Assembly: GCA_021029095.1 (NCBI GenBank)
Contig: JAJOHG010000005.1
Span: 558,001 to 622,000 of the forward strand
Origin: Phellopilus nigrolimitatus
Lineage: Eukaryota; Basidiomycota; Agaricomycetes; Hymenochaetales; Hymenochaetaceae
Reading direction: 5' to 3'
Length of the DNA stretch: 64,000 nucleotides
Part shown: positions 33,986 through 47,827 of the stretch, one piece after another
Layout of the letters: every line of letters begins with the position of its first letter
Position numbering within the stretch: position 1 is the stretch's first letter
Translations under genes and position numbers: made by a program
Notes under the pieces: model-generated
Seen by the model: the letters and a program-made list of their open reading frames with translations, nothing else
What the model was told of the DNA's origin: nothing
Database searches by the model: none

Positions 33986-36386
33986 ATGGCCACCGAAAGC
34001 TTTGGATTCCAGGCTGAGATCAGCCAGCTGCTCGACCTCATCATCAGTTCGTCTTTTTTATTTACTTATTTGTCTTTGGGCAACTTGAAAGACTAACGCG
34101 CGTCTTTCAGACACCTTTTACAGCAACAAGGAGATCTTCCTTCGTGAACTGATCTCCAACGGTTCTGATGCCCTCGACAAGATCCGCTACGCCTCCCTCA
34201 CCGACACCGCCGTCCTTGACTCCGGCAATGATCTTTTCATTCGTATCACCCCGGACAAGGAGAATAAGATTCTGTCTATTCGCGATACCGGTATTGGCAT
34301 GACCAAGTCCGACCTCGTCAACAATCTTGGTACTATCGCCAAGTCCGGTACCAAGGTTCGTCTATTTTGCTGACTATATGCGCTGACCCGTGGCTGATTT
34401 GCGCATTAACAGGGCTTCATGGAGGCGCTCAGTTCTGGCGCTGACATTTCTATGATCGGACAGTTCGGTGTCGGGTTCTATTCCGCGTACCTCGTCGCCG
34501 AGCGCGTTCAGGTCATCTCCAAGCACAATGACGACGAGCAGTACATCTGGGAGTCCGCCGCGGGTGGTACCTTCACCATCACCCACGATACCGACAACCC
34601 ACCTCTCGGCCGTGGTACCGAAATTCGTCTGTTCCTCAAGGAGGATCAGCTCGAGTATCTTGAGGAGAAGAAGATCAAGGACATCGTTAAGAAACACTCC
34701 GAGTTCATCTCCTACCCGATCCAGCTTGCTGTGACGAAGGAGGTTGAGAAGGTTCGTCGCGCGTGCATTTCTTTTCGAGTCTTAAGAACTTAGTGTTGAC
34801 ATTCTTCGCAGGAGGTTGAGGATGAAGAGGCTGAGGAGGAGAAGACCGAAGAGGATGGTGAGAAGCCGAAGATCGAGGAGGTTGACGAGGATGAGGAGGA
34901 GAAGAAGAAGAAGAAGAAGACGATCAAGGAGAAGACGGTCGAGAATGAGGAGCTCAATAAGACAAAACCTCTCTGGACGCGCAACCCGTCCGAGATCACC
35001 CAGGAGGAGTACGGCGCGTTCTACAAAAGCTTGTCGAACGACTGGGAGGACCATCTCGCCGTGAAGCACTTCTCCGTTGAGGGTCAGCTTGAGTTCAAGG
35101 CCATCCTCTACATTCCGAAGCGGTGAGCTCCACTTTTTCTTATTCCCGTTCTTTGACAATTCAATTCTGACACTTTGTTTCAGCGCGCCCTTCGACCTTT
35201 TCGAGTCTAAGAAGAAGCGCAACAACATCAAGCTCTACGTGCGCCGCGTCTTCATTATGGACGACTGCGAGGACCTCATCCCCGAGTACCTCAACTTCGT
35301 CAAGGGTATCGTCGACTCTGAGGATCTTCCTTTGAACATCTCGCGTGAGACACTTCAGCAGAACAAGATCCTCAAGGTCATCCGCAAGAACATCGTGAAG
35401 AAGTGCCTTGACCTCTTCCAGGAGATTTCGGAGGACAAGGACAATTTCCAGAAGTTCTACGAGTCGTTTGGCAAGAATCTCAAGCTCGGTATCCACGAGG
35501 ACGCACAGAACCGCAGCAAACTCGCCGAATTTCTTCGCTTCTACTCGACGAAGTCGACTGAAGAGCAAGTCTCGCTGAAGGGTGCGTGCGCTCAATCTCG
35601 GTGATGATGGTCACCTTTATTGATCTTATTCCAGACTACATCACTCGCATGCCCGAAATCCAGAAGTCGATCTACTACCTCACCGGCGAATCACTCAACG
35701 CCGTCAAGGACTCTCCTTTCCTCGAGGCGCTCAAGAAGAAGAACTTCGAGGTTCTCCTGCTCGTTGACCCCATCGACGAGTACGCCGTCACCCAGCTCAA
35801 GGAATTCGAGAACCACAAGCTTGTCTGTGTCTCGAAGGAGGGTCTCGAGCTCGAGGAGACCGATGAGGAGAAGGCGGCGCGCGAGGGCGAGTCTGCGCAG
35901 TTCGAGGAGCTCTGCAAGGTTGTCAAGGATGCACTCGGTGACAAGGTTGAGAAGGTCGTCGTCTCGAACCGCGTCACTGACTCGCCGTGTGTGCTCGTTA
36001 CCGGCCAGTTCGGCTGGTCCGCGAACATGGAACGCATCATGAAGGCCCAAGCCCTACGTGACTCGTCGATGTCGTCATACATGGCCTCGAAGAAGACGCT
36101 CGAGCTCAACCCGCACAACGCGATTGTCAAGGTGCTGAAGGAAAAGGTCTCCGAAGACAAGGCTGACAAGTCCGTGCGCGACCTCACGTACCTGCTCTTC
36201 GAGACTGCGCTTCTCACCTCCGGCTTCGTCCTCGACGAACCGTCCTCATTCGCGAAGCGCATCCACCGCATGATCTCGCTCGGTCTTGATGTTGATGAGG
36301 ACGAGACCCCGGAGGCGGTGGTGGAGGAAAAGGAGGCGCCTGCGGCGGAAGCCGCCTCCACGTCGGCGATGGAAGAGATCGACTAG
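33986..36386 (+). CDS. HSP90: Cytosolic Hsp90 chaperone
   Basis: Exons 33986-34046, 34111-34355, 34413-34751, 34812-35122, 35184-35581 and 35635-36386 give 701 residues. N-terminal GHKL ATPase domain: [47 protein letters not shown], and [15 protein letters not shown] charged linker runs from about residue 213 to 262 (Glu/Lys runs). The middle domain has [37 protein letters not shown] and [16 protein letters not shown]. The C-terminal dimerisation domain ends in MEEID instead of the usual MEEVD, the docking site for TPR co-chaperones. The protein matures kinases, steroid-receptor-like and other clients. Heat-shock elements lie upstream. It is tail-to-tail with TSC1. Codon use is strongly biased to C-ending codons, as expected of a highly expressed gene. 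Confidence 0.97.
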
Positions 36387-36708
36387 AGGGTTGATATCTT
36401 TCTCGTTCCTTACTTTCCCTTTTTGCTGTGATTTTATGACCTTGGGCATTGTTTTTCTACTTTCATTATCTTTAGCTGCCTAGCATGAACTGTATATGTC
36501 GAATAGCAATGAAATTCTCTTATCTCAAGCAATTATTTGTGTGTTCCACTGCTAGTGAAAAGAAACTCGTTTCGAAAAAGCCAAGAATTGCATATTTATG
36601 AAAATACATTAAAAGATACACAAGTTTCAGTTGCAAAGGAAGTTATCGATACAGCATGTTAGTTAACACATTCATTATCAAGTCTGAGATGTTGAACGCT
36701 TGAGCATT
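36387..36708. other. Convergent 3' spacer between HSP90 and TSC1
   Basis: 322 bp between two stop codons, AT-rich. It holds both 3' untranslated regions and no gene. Confidence 0.5.
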
Positions 36709-39700
36709 CTACGAAAGCAAAGAGATGAGTCCCTCGGGTCGTACCAACCCTCTTATTCCGGATGACTGCGCCTGGAGCACCTCCAGCGTCGCCCGCAGCT
36801 CATCCATCTCTTCTCGCAGCCCTTCGTTCTCCCTGAGCAGCGCAGAGTTGCTCTTTGCGAGAGCATTTTGCTCGGCTGCCTGCAAAGTCAGCATCTGCAT
36901 TACGTTCACGTTCGGCCGGTATGGATCGGCACTTCTCTCCGCGGCGCAGAGGTTCGCTTCTAGAGCCTGAATGCGTCGTTGACTGGCCCTGCGTAGAAGG
37001 AATTGACTGAGCGTGTCATTTCAGTATGGAGGGTTGGTGGGTACTTACCGCGCAGCTTCTTCGGCGTCCTCCTGAGCTTTCTCGTACGCTTCGACGCGTT
37101 GCTTCATCTTCTGGTGCTCGCTGATGAGTTCTGACATCTCCTTAGATTGTTCATTGTAGAGGCTAATGTCCTTGTTCCTGGAAATGACGTGGCGGTGTAA
37201 GTGTAAAGAATGCACATTCAGTCATTCAAAATGCACTTACCACATGCGGTGCATCGCTGTCAACTGCTCAATCCGCTTCTCATAGTCTCTCAAGCGCTGG
37301 ACTTTCGGCGCGTCTTGCTTAATTTGTGTCTCGAGCTGGAACACCCTATTCTGCGCATCATCAAGAAGTTTGCCCTGCGCGGCGAGATGAGCCTGAAATA
37401 AGCCAGTCAGTCAAAGCATGCAACGCGAAAAATCAACGACACATACCTCTAGGTCAACGTTCGTGCTTCGTAAGATGTTGGCCTTTGCTATTTCGCTGTT
37501 CTTCTGTTCGCGGAGCTCTCTATTCTTTGACGACAGATCCTCGTTCCACTCATCATACGTCTGCTTCCTCAAGACCGCCTCATCCTGTTGGCTCTTTTCT
37601 TTCTCCTTCAGACGTACCAGCTCTTTACGGTAATCTCGAAGCCGATTTTGCTGAGATAGACAATCATGAGATGGAAATATCTATCAGCTTGTGGATTAGA
37701 CGTACCAGTCGCTGCTGCTGAAGCTCAGCGTTCTTCGTCTTCACCCCATCCTGGTGCAGACGACCTATGTGCTGCACATTCTCCCTTTTCAACCAAAGTT
37801 CAAAATTGAGCTCCGTACGCAGAAGAAGAACCTCCCTCTGCAGACCGGCAATCGTCTCTTTAACTTGCGTCGGCATCCTTATTTCATCAGTAGGAGAAGC
37901 AGGGGCAGTGTCCATCGACGGGTCAACGGAGCTTGACCGACTCGGGGCAGTACTTGGAGGGGGCGTGAAAAGAATGGAAGGCCACACAGGAGACTTATCG
38001 GAGACATTGATGTCTGCACCTGACTTGAGGGCCGCAGAAGTGGCTATGAGATCGTGCAGCGAAATCCTACGCTGATGAAGAGGCGGAGTGTCGAGCTGAG
38101 CTGCCCGCACCGTAGGTGTCTGCGTCATGGTGATGTCGCCGCTAAGACCTAATCCCTGCCTCTCGGATAAGGGAGCTCCATACGAATCGCCACCGCAGCG
38201 ATTGGCTTGACTGGCCATATACGAGTCTAGCATCATGCATTCCCCAACAATGCGGGAGATATCATACGAAGACCAATGGTCAGATGCCGCAAGTTCGCTG
38301 ATGGCATCCTGCGAAAGAATTGACGGATGAAGAACATGAGTTCGAAGTAGCAACTAAATTGGTCGTAAGCTTGAGACACCTATCAGGCAAAAGATTAAAG
38401 CACGTACACTGCCAGCTGTCCGAATTTGCAAGTCGTCGAGAGCATCCTCCCATCCAACGGTCCACGGTGAATCGACATAACTCTCCTGAAGAAACGCGGA
38501 GGGCTGCCGAAGAAACTTTACAGTGTTGCAAGGAAATAGAAAGTATAAGAATGTGAAGAATTGTCTTGGAACAGGTAAAGACGACGTGGACATGTCGAAA
38601 GTCCGCTCGAGACGTTTCCAGTCCAAATCCTCCTTGATACGTAGCTTTGCCTGCCAGTTCGCTTTGAAATCTTCGATGTCATCCTCTAGCTCTTTCTTTT
38701 CAATCTTTTCCAGGAGACCTGTATCGTCATAATCTAATAATTCAGAATATGGCACCTTGCTATCCTGCATATTTCGGCCTGTATAAGATTTCCAGCAAAG
38801 AACGCGACCAAGTATTCCGAAAAGACGCGGAAGAGCATCCTTGAGAGGCTCGTAGGCTTTGATAGCCGCTGCAGGTAAGATCTTGATTAAAAGTGCTAGT
38901 TCAACAGCACAAACTGTCGAAGAATTGTCCACTTCAAGCGACCGAAAAATGCTCGACAAGAATGGGTGGGTGAAAAGCTTTGCCGATATGTCAATAAATG
39001 ATGGATGCGCGACAAGGGAGTCCAATAGTATTAGTATCTGCAGTCGAGAGCTTGGGGTTGTAAAGCAGTCATTCATGACATCCATGAGCTCCTGCGAGAG
39101 ACATCAGCAAGATGAGTGAGTCGACAACTTTCCGAGTTTACCTCTGGCTGGAGCAGACCATATCCAACTAAAATATCCTCCAGGTTACTCTTCCACCAAA
39201 GGTGCTTCTCCTTTTGATCTTCGCCCAGCTGTGCCCATTCCAGAATATCCTCCCCTGAACTCTCGTTGAAGACGTCGAGAAGAAACAGATCTAGAAGACG
39301 TCTCCGAAAGTTTGTAACGATTTCCAGTTTGTCCCCGCCACCTTCCAAGGACTCGATGACGAATTGCTTCGCATGTTCGACGGCCGAAGAGGAGAGACGG
39401 GGATCGCGAAGAGCTGGCCGTAGGAGAAGGTCGAACCATGTAGCGATGAAGGACGTAAATGACAGAATAGGACGAGCATGAAGAAGAGTTTGGAGGAATA
39501 TTTCGGCTTGTTGGGATCGCGAATAGTCGACGTCTTCATTGAAGATAACCTGCAGTTCCTCCTCGAAGTCTCGCTGTTGCTGACCTGCGTCATCCGAGGA
39601 CGAGATATCGAGAATCTTAACATCCAGAAAGTCAAGAAACTCGGCCAGGTCGGCGTCATTTGATGGCTCGGAGAGTAGACGGCGCAAATGCTTTGCGAGT

Positions 39701-39711
39701 TCAGTAAGCAT
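36709..39711 (-). CDS. TSC1: TSC1 (hamartin) homologue
   Basis: Exons 39711-39142, 39091-38408, 38353-37706, 37650-37447, 37392-37241, 37177-37049 and 36988-36709 give 888 residues. The N-terminal half (to about 430) is the helical hamartin core, with LQILILLDSLVAHPSFIDIS, DALPRLFGILGRVLCWKSY, the family-typical RQFFTFLYFLFPCNTVKFLR and LLRTHVLHPSILS. After a Ser/Pro-rich linker the C-terminal 300 residues are a long coiled coil (RLRDYRKELVRLKEKEKSQQ; NKDISLYNEQSKEMSELISE). TSC1 with TSC2 forms the GAP complex that switches off Rheb and so restrains TORC1. It is absent from budding yeast but kept in fission yeast and many basidiomycetes, by recollection. No TSC2 is in the window. Confidence is high for hamartin family, lower for function. 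Confidence 0.88.
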
Positions 39712-41702
<1,991 letters not shown>

Positions 41703-41864
41703 TCGTATTGTCCTTGTCTATTTTTTGTCCTTGTTATCAGTCATGTATTCTTTGCGTCTTGCAATCAAAATATCTTGCGTGCTGTTGTCATTTTTATGCT
41801 TCGCGATAATTATGATACAGATAGTCGATCGTGACAAGTGTAAGGTAACATTTGAATATATTCG

Positions 41865-42949
41865 CTAACCTTCATACAAACGAAGCTCAACATAAAAATT
41901 TGACCTTTCCCAATCATCCTTCACGATGTCAATGTACCTTCTTCGAGCTAAGTTCCTCGAACATAAACCATTTTGAAGACGTTCATTGTCTGGAGGGCCA
42001 AAGCAGATACCTATCTCCTCTGCCGCACTCAGCACAAGTGCACGGAGTTCACCCTCGTCAAACATGTGGTAATACCGATTGTACACCGGCTGATCAACGT
42101 TGGCCTCAGTCGTTGGACCATCGATCGAATTTGGAAGACTTTTCTCTGTCTTGCGTGACACAGAACTTTGGGACAGGACCCAAGGCACAAAGACATCTCG
42201 GCCCTTTTGCTTTCCCTGACCTTCCTCGCTAGGCTCGGGTGGTATGAGCCTTTTAGAAAGAGAATCCTGCTCGGTAGCCCAAACGTAAATGAGTGCTCGG
42301 CCATTGGAAGGTGATAGGCAGCGAAGTAGGCTCTATGAAATGTCGGTAGTAATATGAGAGGGAAAGAGGGGACATATGTTAGTATAATGATGTCTGACGA
42401 ATGACGCACTTGATTTTTCACCTGTATGGATTTTTTTCTCCGCTCGGGAGTCGAAAGGTGGTGTATTGTTGCGATAGAAATTGCATAATCCTGAGCGTAG
42501 GCACAAATAAACAGAATACACATTTCAACAATCAGTGGCAGGAAGGGTGGGATATTGCTCACAAATGCGCCGTCTTTCCAACATGTCTCAAGCGCGTCAC
42601 CGAGCACGCATTCTCTCTCCTTCCCTCCGGCATGTTTGGCAATGTCTAGCAGTCGGACACTCCTGTCCAAACCAATCGTCCAGTGCTCTCCTTCCTTTTC
42701 GGTAGGAACGATGAGGTATTTGCCGTTACCAGTGCCTGCATCAAGTCCAACAGATCCGACCGGGAGGCTTGCTAAAAAGCTAACTACGACGGGCCATGGC
42801 TTGTAACGGGTCGAAGAGAAATGAGGGGCAATAGCGTTGTAAACTGTGTGCACATGATCAAGTTCATATGATGAGGGCAATGCTGTCGATATGCTTGCAG
42901 AAGCCACTGTTTTGGACATGGTAGAATTGGAGAAGGAGTATGGCTTCAT
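41865..42949 (-). CDS. TRM9: TRM9-type tRNA wobble-uridine methyltransferase
   Basis: Exons 42949-42563, 42490-42422 and 42332-41865 give 307 residues. A class I SAM-dependent methyltransferase: motif I LDAGTGNGKYL at about 69-79, GLDRSVRLLDIAKHAGG, then ISIATIHHLSTPERRKKSI and GRALIYVWATEQ. The final RYYHMFDEGELRALVLSA is typical of Trm9/ALKBH8. Trm9 with Trm112 completes mcm5U at the tRNA wobble position. A long insertion rich in polar residues sits before VYNRYYHMF. The start could also be the second Met at 42919. It is followed by ALG13 on the same strand. Confidence 0.92.
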
Positions 42950-43093
42950 GATGGAAGTCGGGTTGCCATATAAGGTAGTTTAGCAGGTTTCAGTACAGTT
43001 TGTATCAAGAGCTTAGTATAAAATACACGCAAGTATGTACATTATAGCCAAGGCCACGTAACAGTGACGAACTACATCGCTCTCCGTAGTCGA

Positions 43094-43723
43094 TTAGAGA
43101 AAACCCATCTCTTCGTCGAGTAAGTTCCGGAATCTCGATGGGTCCATAGGAGGGAATGGTTGCAAATTATGCGTTTCGAAAGACTCAATGTCTATTGCCA
43201 ATGTTCTAAATGATCGTGAACTCTGGGCGCATGAAATTTCCTGAGAGATGAGAGAACGTGCTCACTTGGGCGTACTCGCCCTGAGATAGCCAAGTCTATC
43301 AAGTTCCGAAGCTAGGTCCATTTGATGATTGTCAAGTAATGTCGGATTTGGCATAACAATGAGAGGTTTTCCTAGTCGTAAGACGTCTAAAATTGTTCCG
43401 GAACCTACTATCCCTCAAGTCTGAGTCCATCAGCATACAGAGCTGCTAAACACACCTGCATGGCTAATTACCATCTGCGCCGCATCGTATTCGTCCTTCA
43501 AGCTTGGCTTGTACGTCCATACTTCGATTTCGATGCCCTCTCTTTTCAAACGCCACTGGCCCTCATTCGCATCTCCCAATGCCGACGTTGCGGCATACTT
43601 TCCACATTGCACGACGAGACGCGCGAAGCCCTTGTTGAAAAGTGATTTGAGAACAGGCTGAGAAAGCGCAACCTCGACAAGGTCATCGAACTGCGTCGAG
43701 CCGACTGTCACGAGAGCATGCAT
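43094..43723 (-). CDS. ALG13: ALG13, catalytic subunit of UDP-GlcNAc transferase
   Basis: Exons 43723-43456, 43404-43266 and 43205-43094 give 172 residues. Alg13 is the cytosolic GT-B C-terminal half that pairs with membrane-bound Alg14 to add the second GlcNAc to dolichol-PP-GlcNAc. Marks: [18 protein letters not shown] at the start, [20 protein letters not shown] with [14 protein letters not shown] (the UDP-sugar binding part), and [15 protein letters not shown]. The start at 43723 gives the family N-terminus; an upstream in-frame stretch is probably leader. It is divergent from pyrroline-5-carboxylate reductase, 229 bp between starts. Confidence 0.93.
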
Positions 43724-43952
43724 CGATAAATCCAGATTTTGCGAAGCCCCAGCGAACAAGAGAAATAAACACAACTTCGAGACAAGTTGAATGGTGGCGA
43801 TTGTATTGTACTACATCATGTAAAGTTAAACCGCGAGGTTTTCCTCCTTCGGCCAACGCGTGGAACGAATACCAGAATACTCAGTCCACTCCTTCGCACT
43901 TGTCTTTTGGCAAAGCCTTCTGAGGCTTGCAAAAAAAATTCATACGGAAAAT

Positions 43953-45247
43953 ATGGGCTACACATTATGTGTTCTCGGTGCTCTCCTTTTCATTGAGCAG
44001 GGAAAAAGAAACGGTATACTAATCGTGGAACATCTAGGGTGTGGAACGATGGGCGTAGCCGTTCTTTCTGGCATTGTTGCGAGTCTCGAGTCTCTACCCC
44101 ACCATTCCGGCAACGGAGGGCCATCTTTTTCTCCCACTGTGCTTCAAACAGTACCGAAATGGGAACACCATACATCGGGTACGTCTACCCCAGTCGGTGC
44201 GCCCGACGCCTCACTCCCTTCACGTTTCATCGCATGCGTGAACAGGGAGGAGAGTGCACGGAAGCTTGAGCGCATATTCCACGGCAACGGAGGCCTCAGT
44301 GAACTGGTTGAGGTTGTCGCTGGGGAAAATCTAGCCAGCGTTAATACAGCAGATGTTGTTTTACTATGGTGAGTTAATCCCGTACTTTTCTGTCTCGATA
44401 CAAAAATATAGACGAGGTAATAGAGCTGATGCTGTAGTTATGGCCCTGTTTTAGTTGTAAACCTCAATTGGCATATTTAATACTCTCGGAGCCAGGTATA
44501 AACGACGCGCTGGAAGGGAAACTATTGGTTAGTATCCTTGCTGGAGTAACAATATCACAGTTAAAAGGTTGGGTTCAACCGTCGACACGCGTCGTTCGCG
44601 CCATGCCCAATACACCTTGCAAGGTACATAAGAAGTCTTTCATCCTTGCATAATGTTGAGAAGTTATGCTTCAGATTCGCGAAGGCATGACGGTCGTAAC
44701 AACACTTCCCTCCGCTCCAGAGACCGAGCGCGACCGGCAGATTATCCTGCGCATTTTTTCGTCAATCGGACGTTGCCGCTTCCTCGACGAGAAACATTTT
44801 GATGCGTGTACGGCGGTGAGCGCGAGCGGGCCAGCATTTGCATGTGTGTTTCTGGAGGCGATTGCAGACGGCGGCGTAATGATGGGGCTCCCCCGCGCGG
44901 AGGCACTCGAGCTGGCCGCACAAAGTACGTGATGGTTTCTTAGCTGAAAGATTTGGAACTAACTCCATGATGTGTGGCTGCTTTTTGCAGCTTTGCAAGG
45001 TGCAGCGCGCATGGCACTCCAGTCTGGTGCACACCCTGCTCAAATCAAGGATGCTGTCACCAGTATGTTTCTTAGTAGCTTATATTCTGCGTGCTCGATC
45101 TGACATCATCTAATAGCTCCTGGAGGGTGTACAATCGCCGGCCTTCTGGCTCTCGAAGATGGGAAAGTTCGTTCAACAATTGCACGAGCAATTCAAGTTG
45201 CCACGGAAAGGGCTTCAGAGCTTGGGCAGATGCCTTCTAAAAAGTAA
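43953..45247 (+). CDS. PRO3: Pyrroline-5-carboxylate reductase
   Basis: Exons 43953-43977, 44038-44368, 44455-44623, 44675-44924, 44991-45062 and 45117-45247 give 325 residues. The enzyme reduces pyrroline-5-carboxylate to proline with NAD(P)H. The Rossmann motif GCGTMG is at residues 9-14, made by splicing after the first 25-nt exon. Next come ADVVLLCCKPQL, RVVRAMPNTPC, VTTLPSAPETERDRQIILRI, and the C-terminal FDACTAVSASGPAFACVFLE and TPGGCTIAGLLALEDGKVRS. Between strand 1 and 2 there is a Ser/Pro/His-rich insertion (about 30 residues, HHSGNGGPSFSPTVLQTVPK) that bacterial enzymes lack. Confidence 0.94.
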
Positions 45248-45398
45248 AATCTAACTACCAGGGCTCTTAGATAAAGCCATCTAAGAGTTCGTCAATCTAA
45301 CTTGTCTACCGCATGATACTACATGATCGCCTTTGAATAAAAACATTCTGATTGATGTCTCGAGTTATCATAGGATGCACGAGAAAATAATTGGAGGC

Positions 45399-47612
45399 TC
45401 AAGCCAGCTCTAAATAACGTTCGACTAGACAGGAGTTGTTAGGAGGTCGTTAGTAGGATTTTGAGCGAGACACGACTCACCTTCCCAATTTGTTACAGCC
45501 TCGTTCCATAGTTTGACTTCGTGCTCTCGCGTTCCTCCATAGTGCTCGACGAAGTCGTTGCCGAACACCGCCTCCTCGCGCGCAATGCTCCCGGGCTTCA
45601 TCATCTCCTGTGTGGCACCTTCCAAGCTCGTGCTTAACATCCTAATCTTCCCATTCTCACGATCTTCCGGGCAGAAGTGCGACAGCGGCGGTCCCGGTTC
45701 GAGCTGCTTCTCTATCCCGCGCAGGCCGAGCAGGAAGATAGCGGAAAGCGCGAAGTACGCATTCATGTCTGCACCGGTGATGCGCACCTCAAGTCGCGTC
45801 GCGGCAGGCGGCACGGACGGTGGTGCGATGATACGAATGGAAGCAGCGCGCGAATCGTATCCGTACGTGACCGCGTTGGGTGCCCAGTAGGCTTCACCTC
45901 CGACGAGACGTTTATAGCCGTTGATAGTGGGCACAAGCTAGATAGTGTGACTTAGATAACAGTGATTGTGCAGGCATCTGAACCACTACACGTACCATTG
46001 GCATTACTGAAAGAGGGTAAGCCAGATGTTATAGAAGATGAAAGGCAAGAGCAATATCACTTACCATCAGTAACACCATCCAGTACACCGCCGAGAAACC
46101 ACTCGCATTCTTGGCTCACGTAACTCAAGTCATTATACTTGGCTCTTGCGCGACCACCATTTGTTAACTCCGTGTCGGAAACTCCGAAAATGTTTTTTCC
46201 GCTTTCGTCGCGCATGGAAACATGTATATGGCTGTCGACAGGATAGCTAAGCGCCTCTGATATAATGAAAGAGTTGATAACATAAGCTTACCCACTGCAT
46301 CCCGGAAGCTATTAATAATGAAAGAGGCATTACTGCATGGAATGAGACTATATAGCATGAAACCTACGTTTCCCCAAGGCTTAGCCATGAAGCTCGGGAC
46401 TACCCCTCTCTTCATTCCGACGCTCTTTGCGAGATACTTGAAAAGACTTGCGTTATCGGCCATCCGCGACGCATATGTGTATGCGAGAGCAGTCTCATAA
46501 ACACCAGGTCCAGTTTCGGTATCTAAATTCGAAGAGATGAACAATCAATGAGAAACCCTTGACCACTCGGGTGCTTACGATGCCCCTCGATGGGAATTCC
46601 AAACTTAAGAGCTTCATCAAAGAGGTCTTGAAAGTAATCATTGTTCAACTGAGTCCTCAGAAGCGAGTAGCCATGCACTGTCGGAGACAATTTAGTATTC
46701 TATGCTGCTTATTATTTTTGAGGTTTGTTTGTACTTACTCCCAGATGTTAGAGGCTGAAGGTTCATAAACTTCTTCTCCGCAAGTGTATTCGGGGTTTCT
46801 GGGATTCACTTTCAATTAGTGCTTGAAGCTCAGTTGCGTATTCTGAACGGACCGTTAAATTGGAAGTACTACATCCACAATTGAGCACGTGTCGCAGAGG
46901 CACAGGAAACCAGAAAGACGTTACCTCGTACTCTACCCCTGCGAAGCAGTCCCATCCTTTAACCTCGGCCTTCTTGATTGCCTTACGAAGCGTGTTGCGT
47001 GGGCAAGCACATAACGGTTCCTTCGTGTCTGGATCGAAGAACGAAACGAGAAAGAAGGGTACATTCCCTTCCCATGGGATGCGGCGGTACGTAGACAAGT
47101 CTATTGAAGCAATGACATCACGATAACCATTGGACTTGTTTGAGATCAACAATTCACGAGAATAGATCTGATCATGTATATCCCAGCCACTTAAAGGGAG
47201 TGAATTGAGAATTGTGCCAAGAGAGTCCGCGCTCCTACTTACAAAATAACAGAGCAAAATCCAAATCCATTTGAAGCTGCAGCACTCAAGAATTTTTCCT
47301 TGGACTACGTGCATGTCGGATCCAATTAGAAGATAAGAAAGGGATTTCCTAAGGTTGGAAGGCACACCATGAATTTACCTCGCAGGACACCATCAACTAC
47401 AAACAGTGAGAAATTCAGAAACCGAAAAAAGAAGGAAAGTGGTTAAGCTTTATTGCACCGTCAATACCTGCTCAAACATGTTAGATTTCTACTGCTGTCG
47501 TGCAGCATACATAGGACTAACCAGCGACCTTGACCTTGGAGTCGGTTCTGAGGAGCTCTACAAGCTCCTCAATGCTTCTAGGCGCGTTTTCGGTCGGGAA
47601 AACTCCTTGCAT
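45399..47612 (-). CDS. Class-I glutamine-synthetase-like ligase with micro-exons
   Basis: Fourteen exons from 47612 down: 47612-47522, 47467-47459, 47396-47368, 47304-47243, 47189-46925, 46868-46853, 46798-46739, 46677-46579, 46522-46368, 46308-46292, 46231-46065, 46006-45996, 45937-45481 and 45424-45399, giving 487 residues. Four exons are tiny (9, 16, 17 and 11 nt). The spliced protein shows VKVAGIDVDGVLRGKFMSKE, FGWDIHDQIYSRELL, GVEYEYFQFNETP, ETGPGVYETALAYTYASR, KPWGNLPGCSGHIHVSMRDE, PTINGYKRLVGGEAYWAPNA and RLEVRITGADMNAYFALSAI, the bacterial GSI / gamma-glutamylpolyamine-synthetase fold. It probably joins an amine to glutamate with ATP; true glutamine synthesis is not certain. It is divergent from RPT3 (215 bp). 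Confidence 0.92.
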
Positions 47613-47827
47613 CCTTGAGAGAAGTAATAGTGTCTCTAGAGTGAGAGTATGGTACTCTAGATACTTATAGACCGATCGTGAAAGGCACTAATCTCCCACG
47701 GTGGACAAACAAACCTCAAAACAGACGCGACAAGCCGCGTCACCTCTCTCGAGGCTCACGTATTCCTTCGTTCACCAGTGTCCTCCTTAATCATAACTTC
47801 CTTCTACCTTTTTTCCTCCTTTTTATC

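Noticed and set aside
35675..36361. Minus-strand 228-codon frame over HSP90
   Set aside because: Shadow frame produced by the strong codon bias of HSP90; Ser-rich with no domain.
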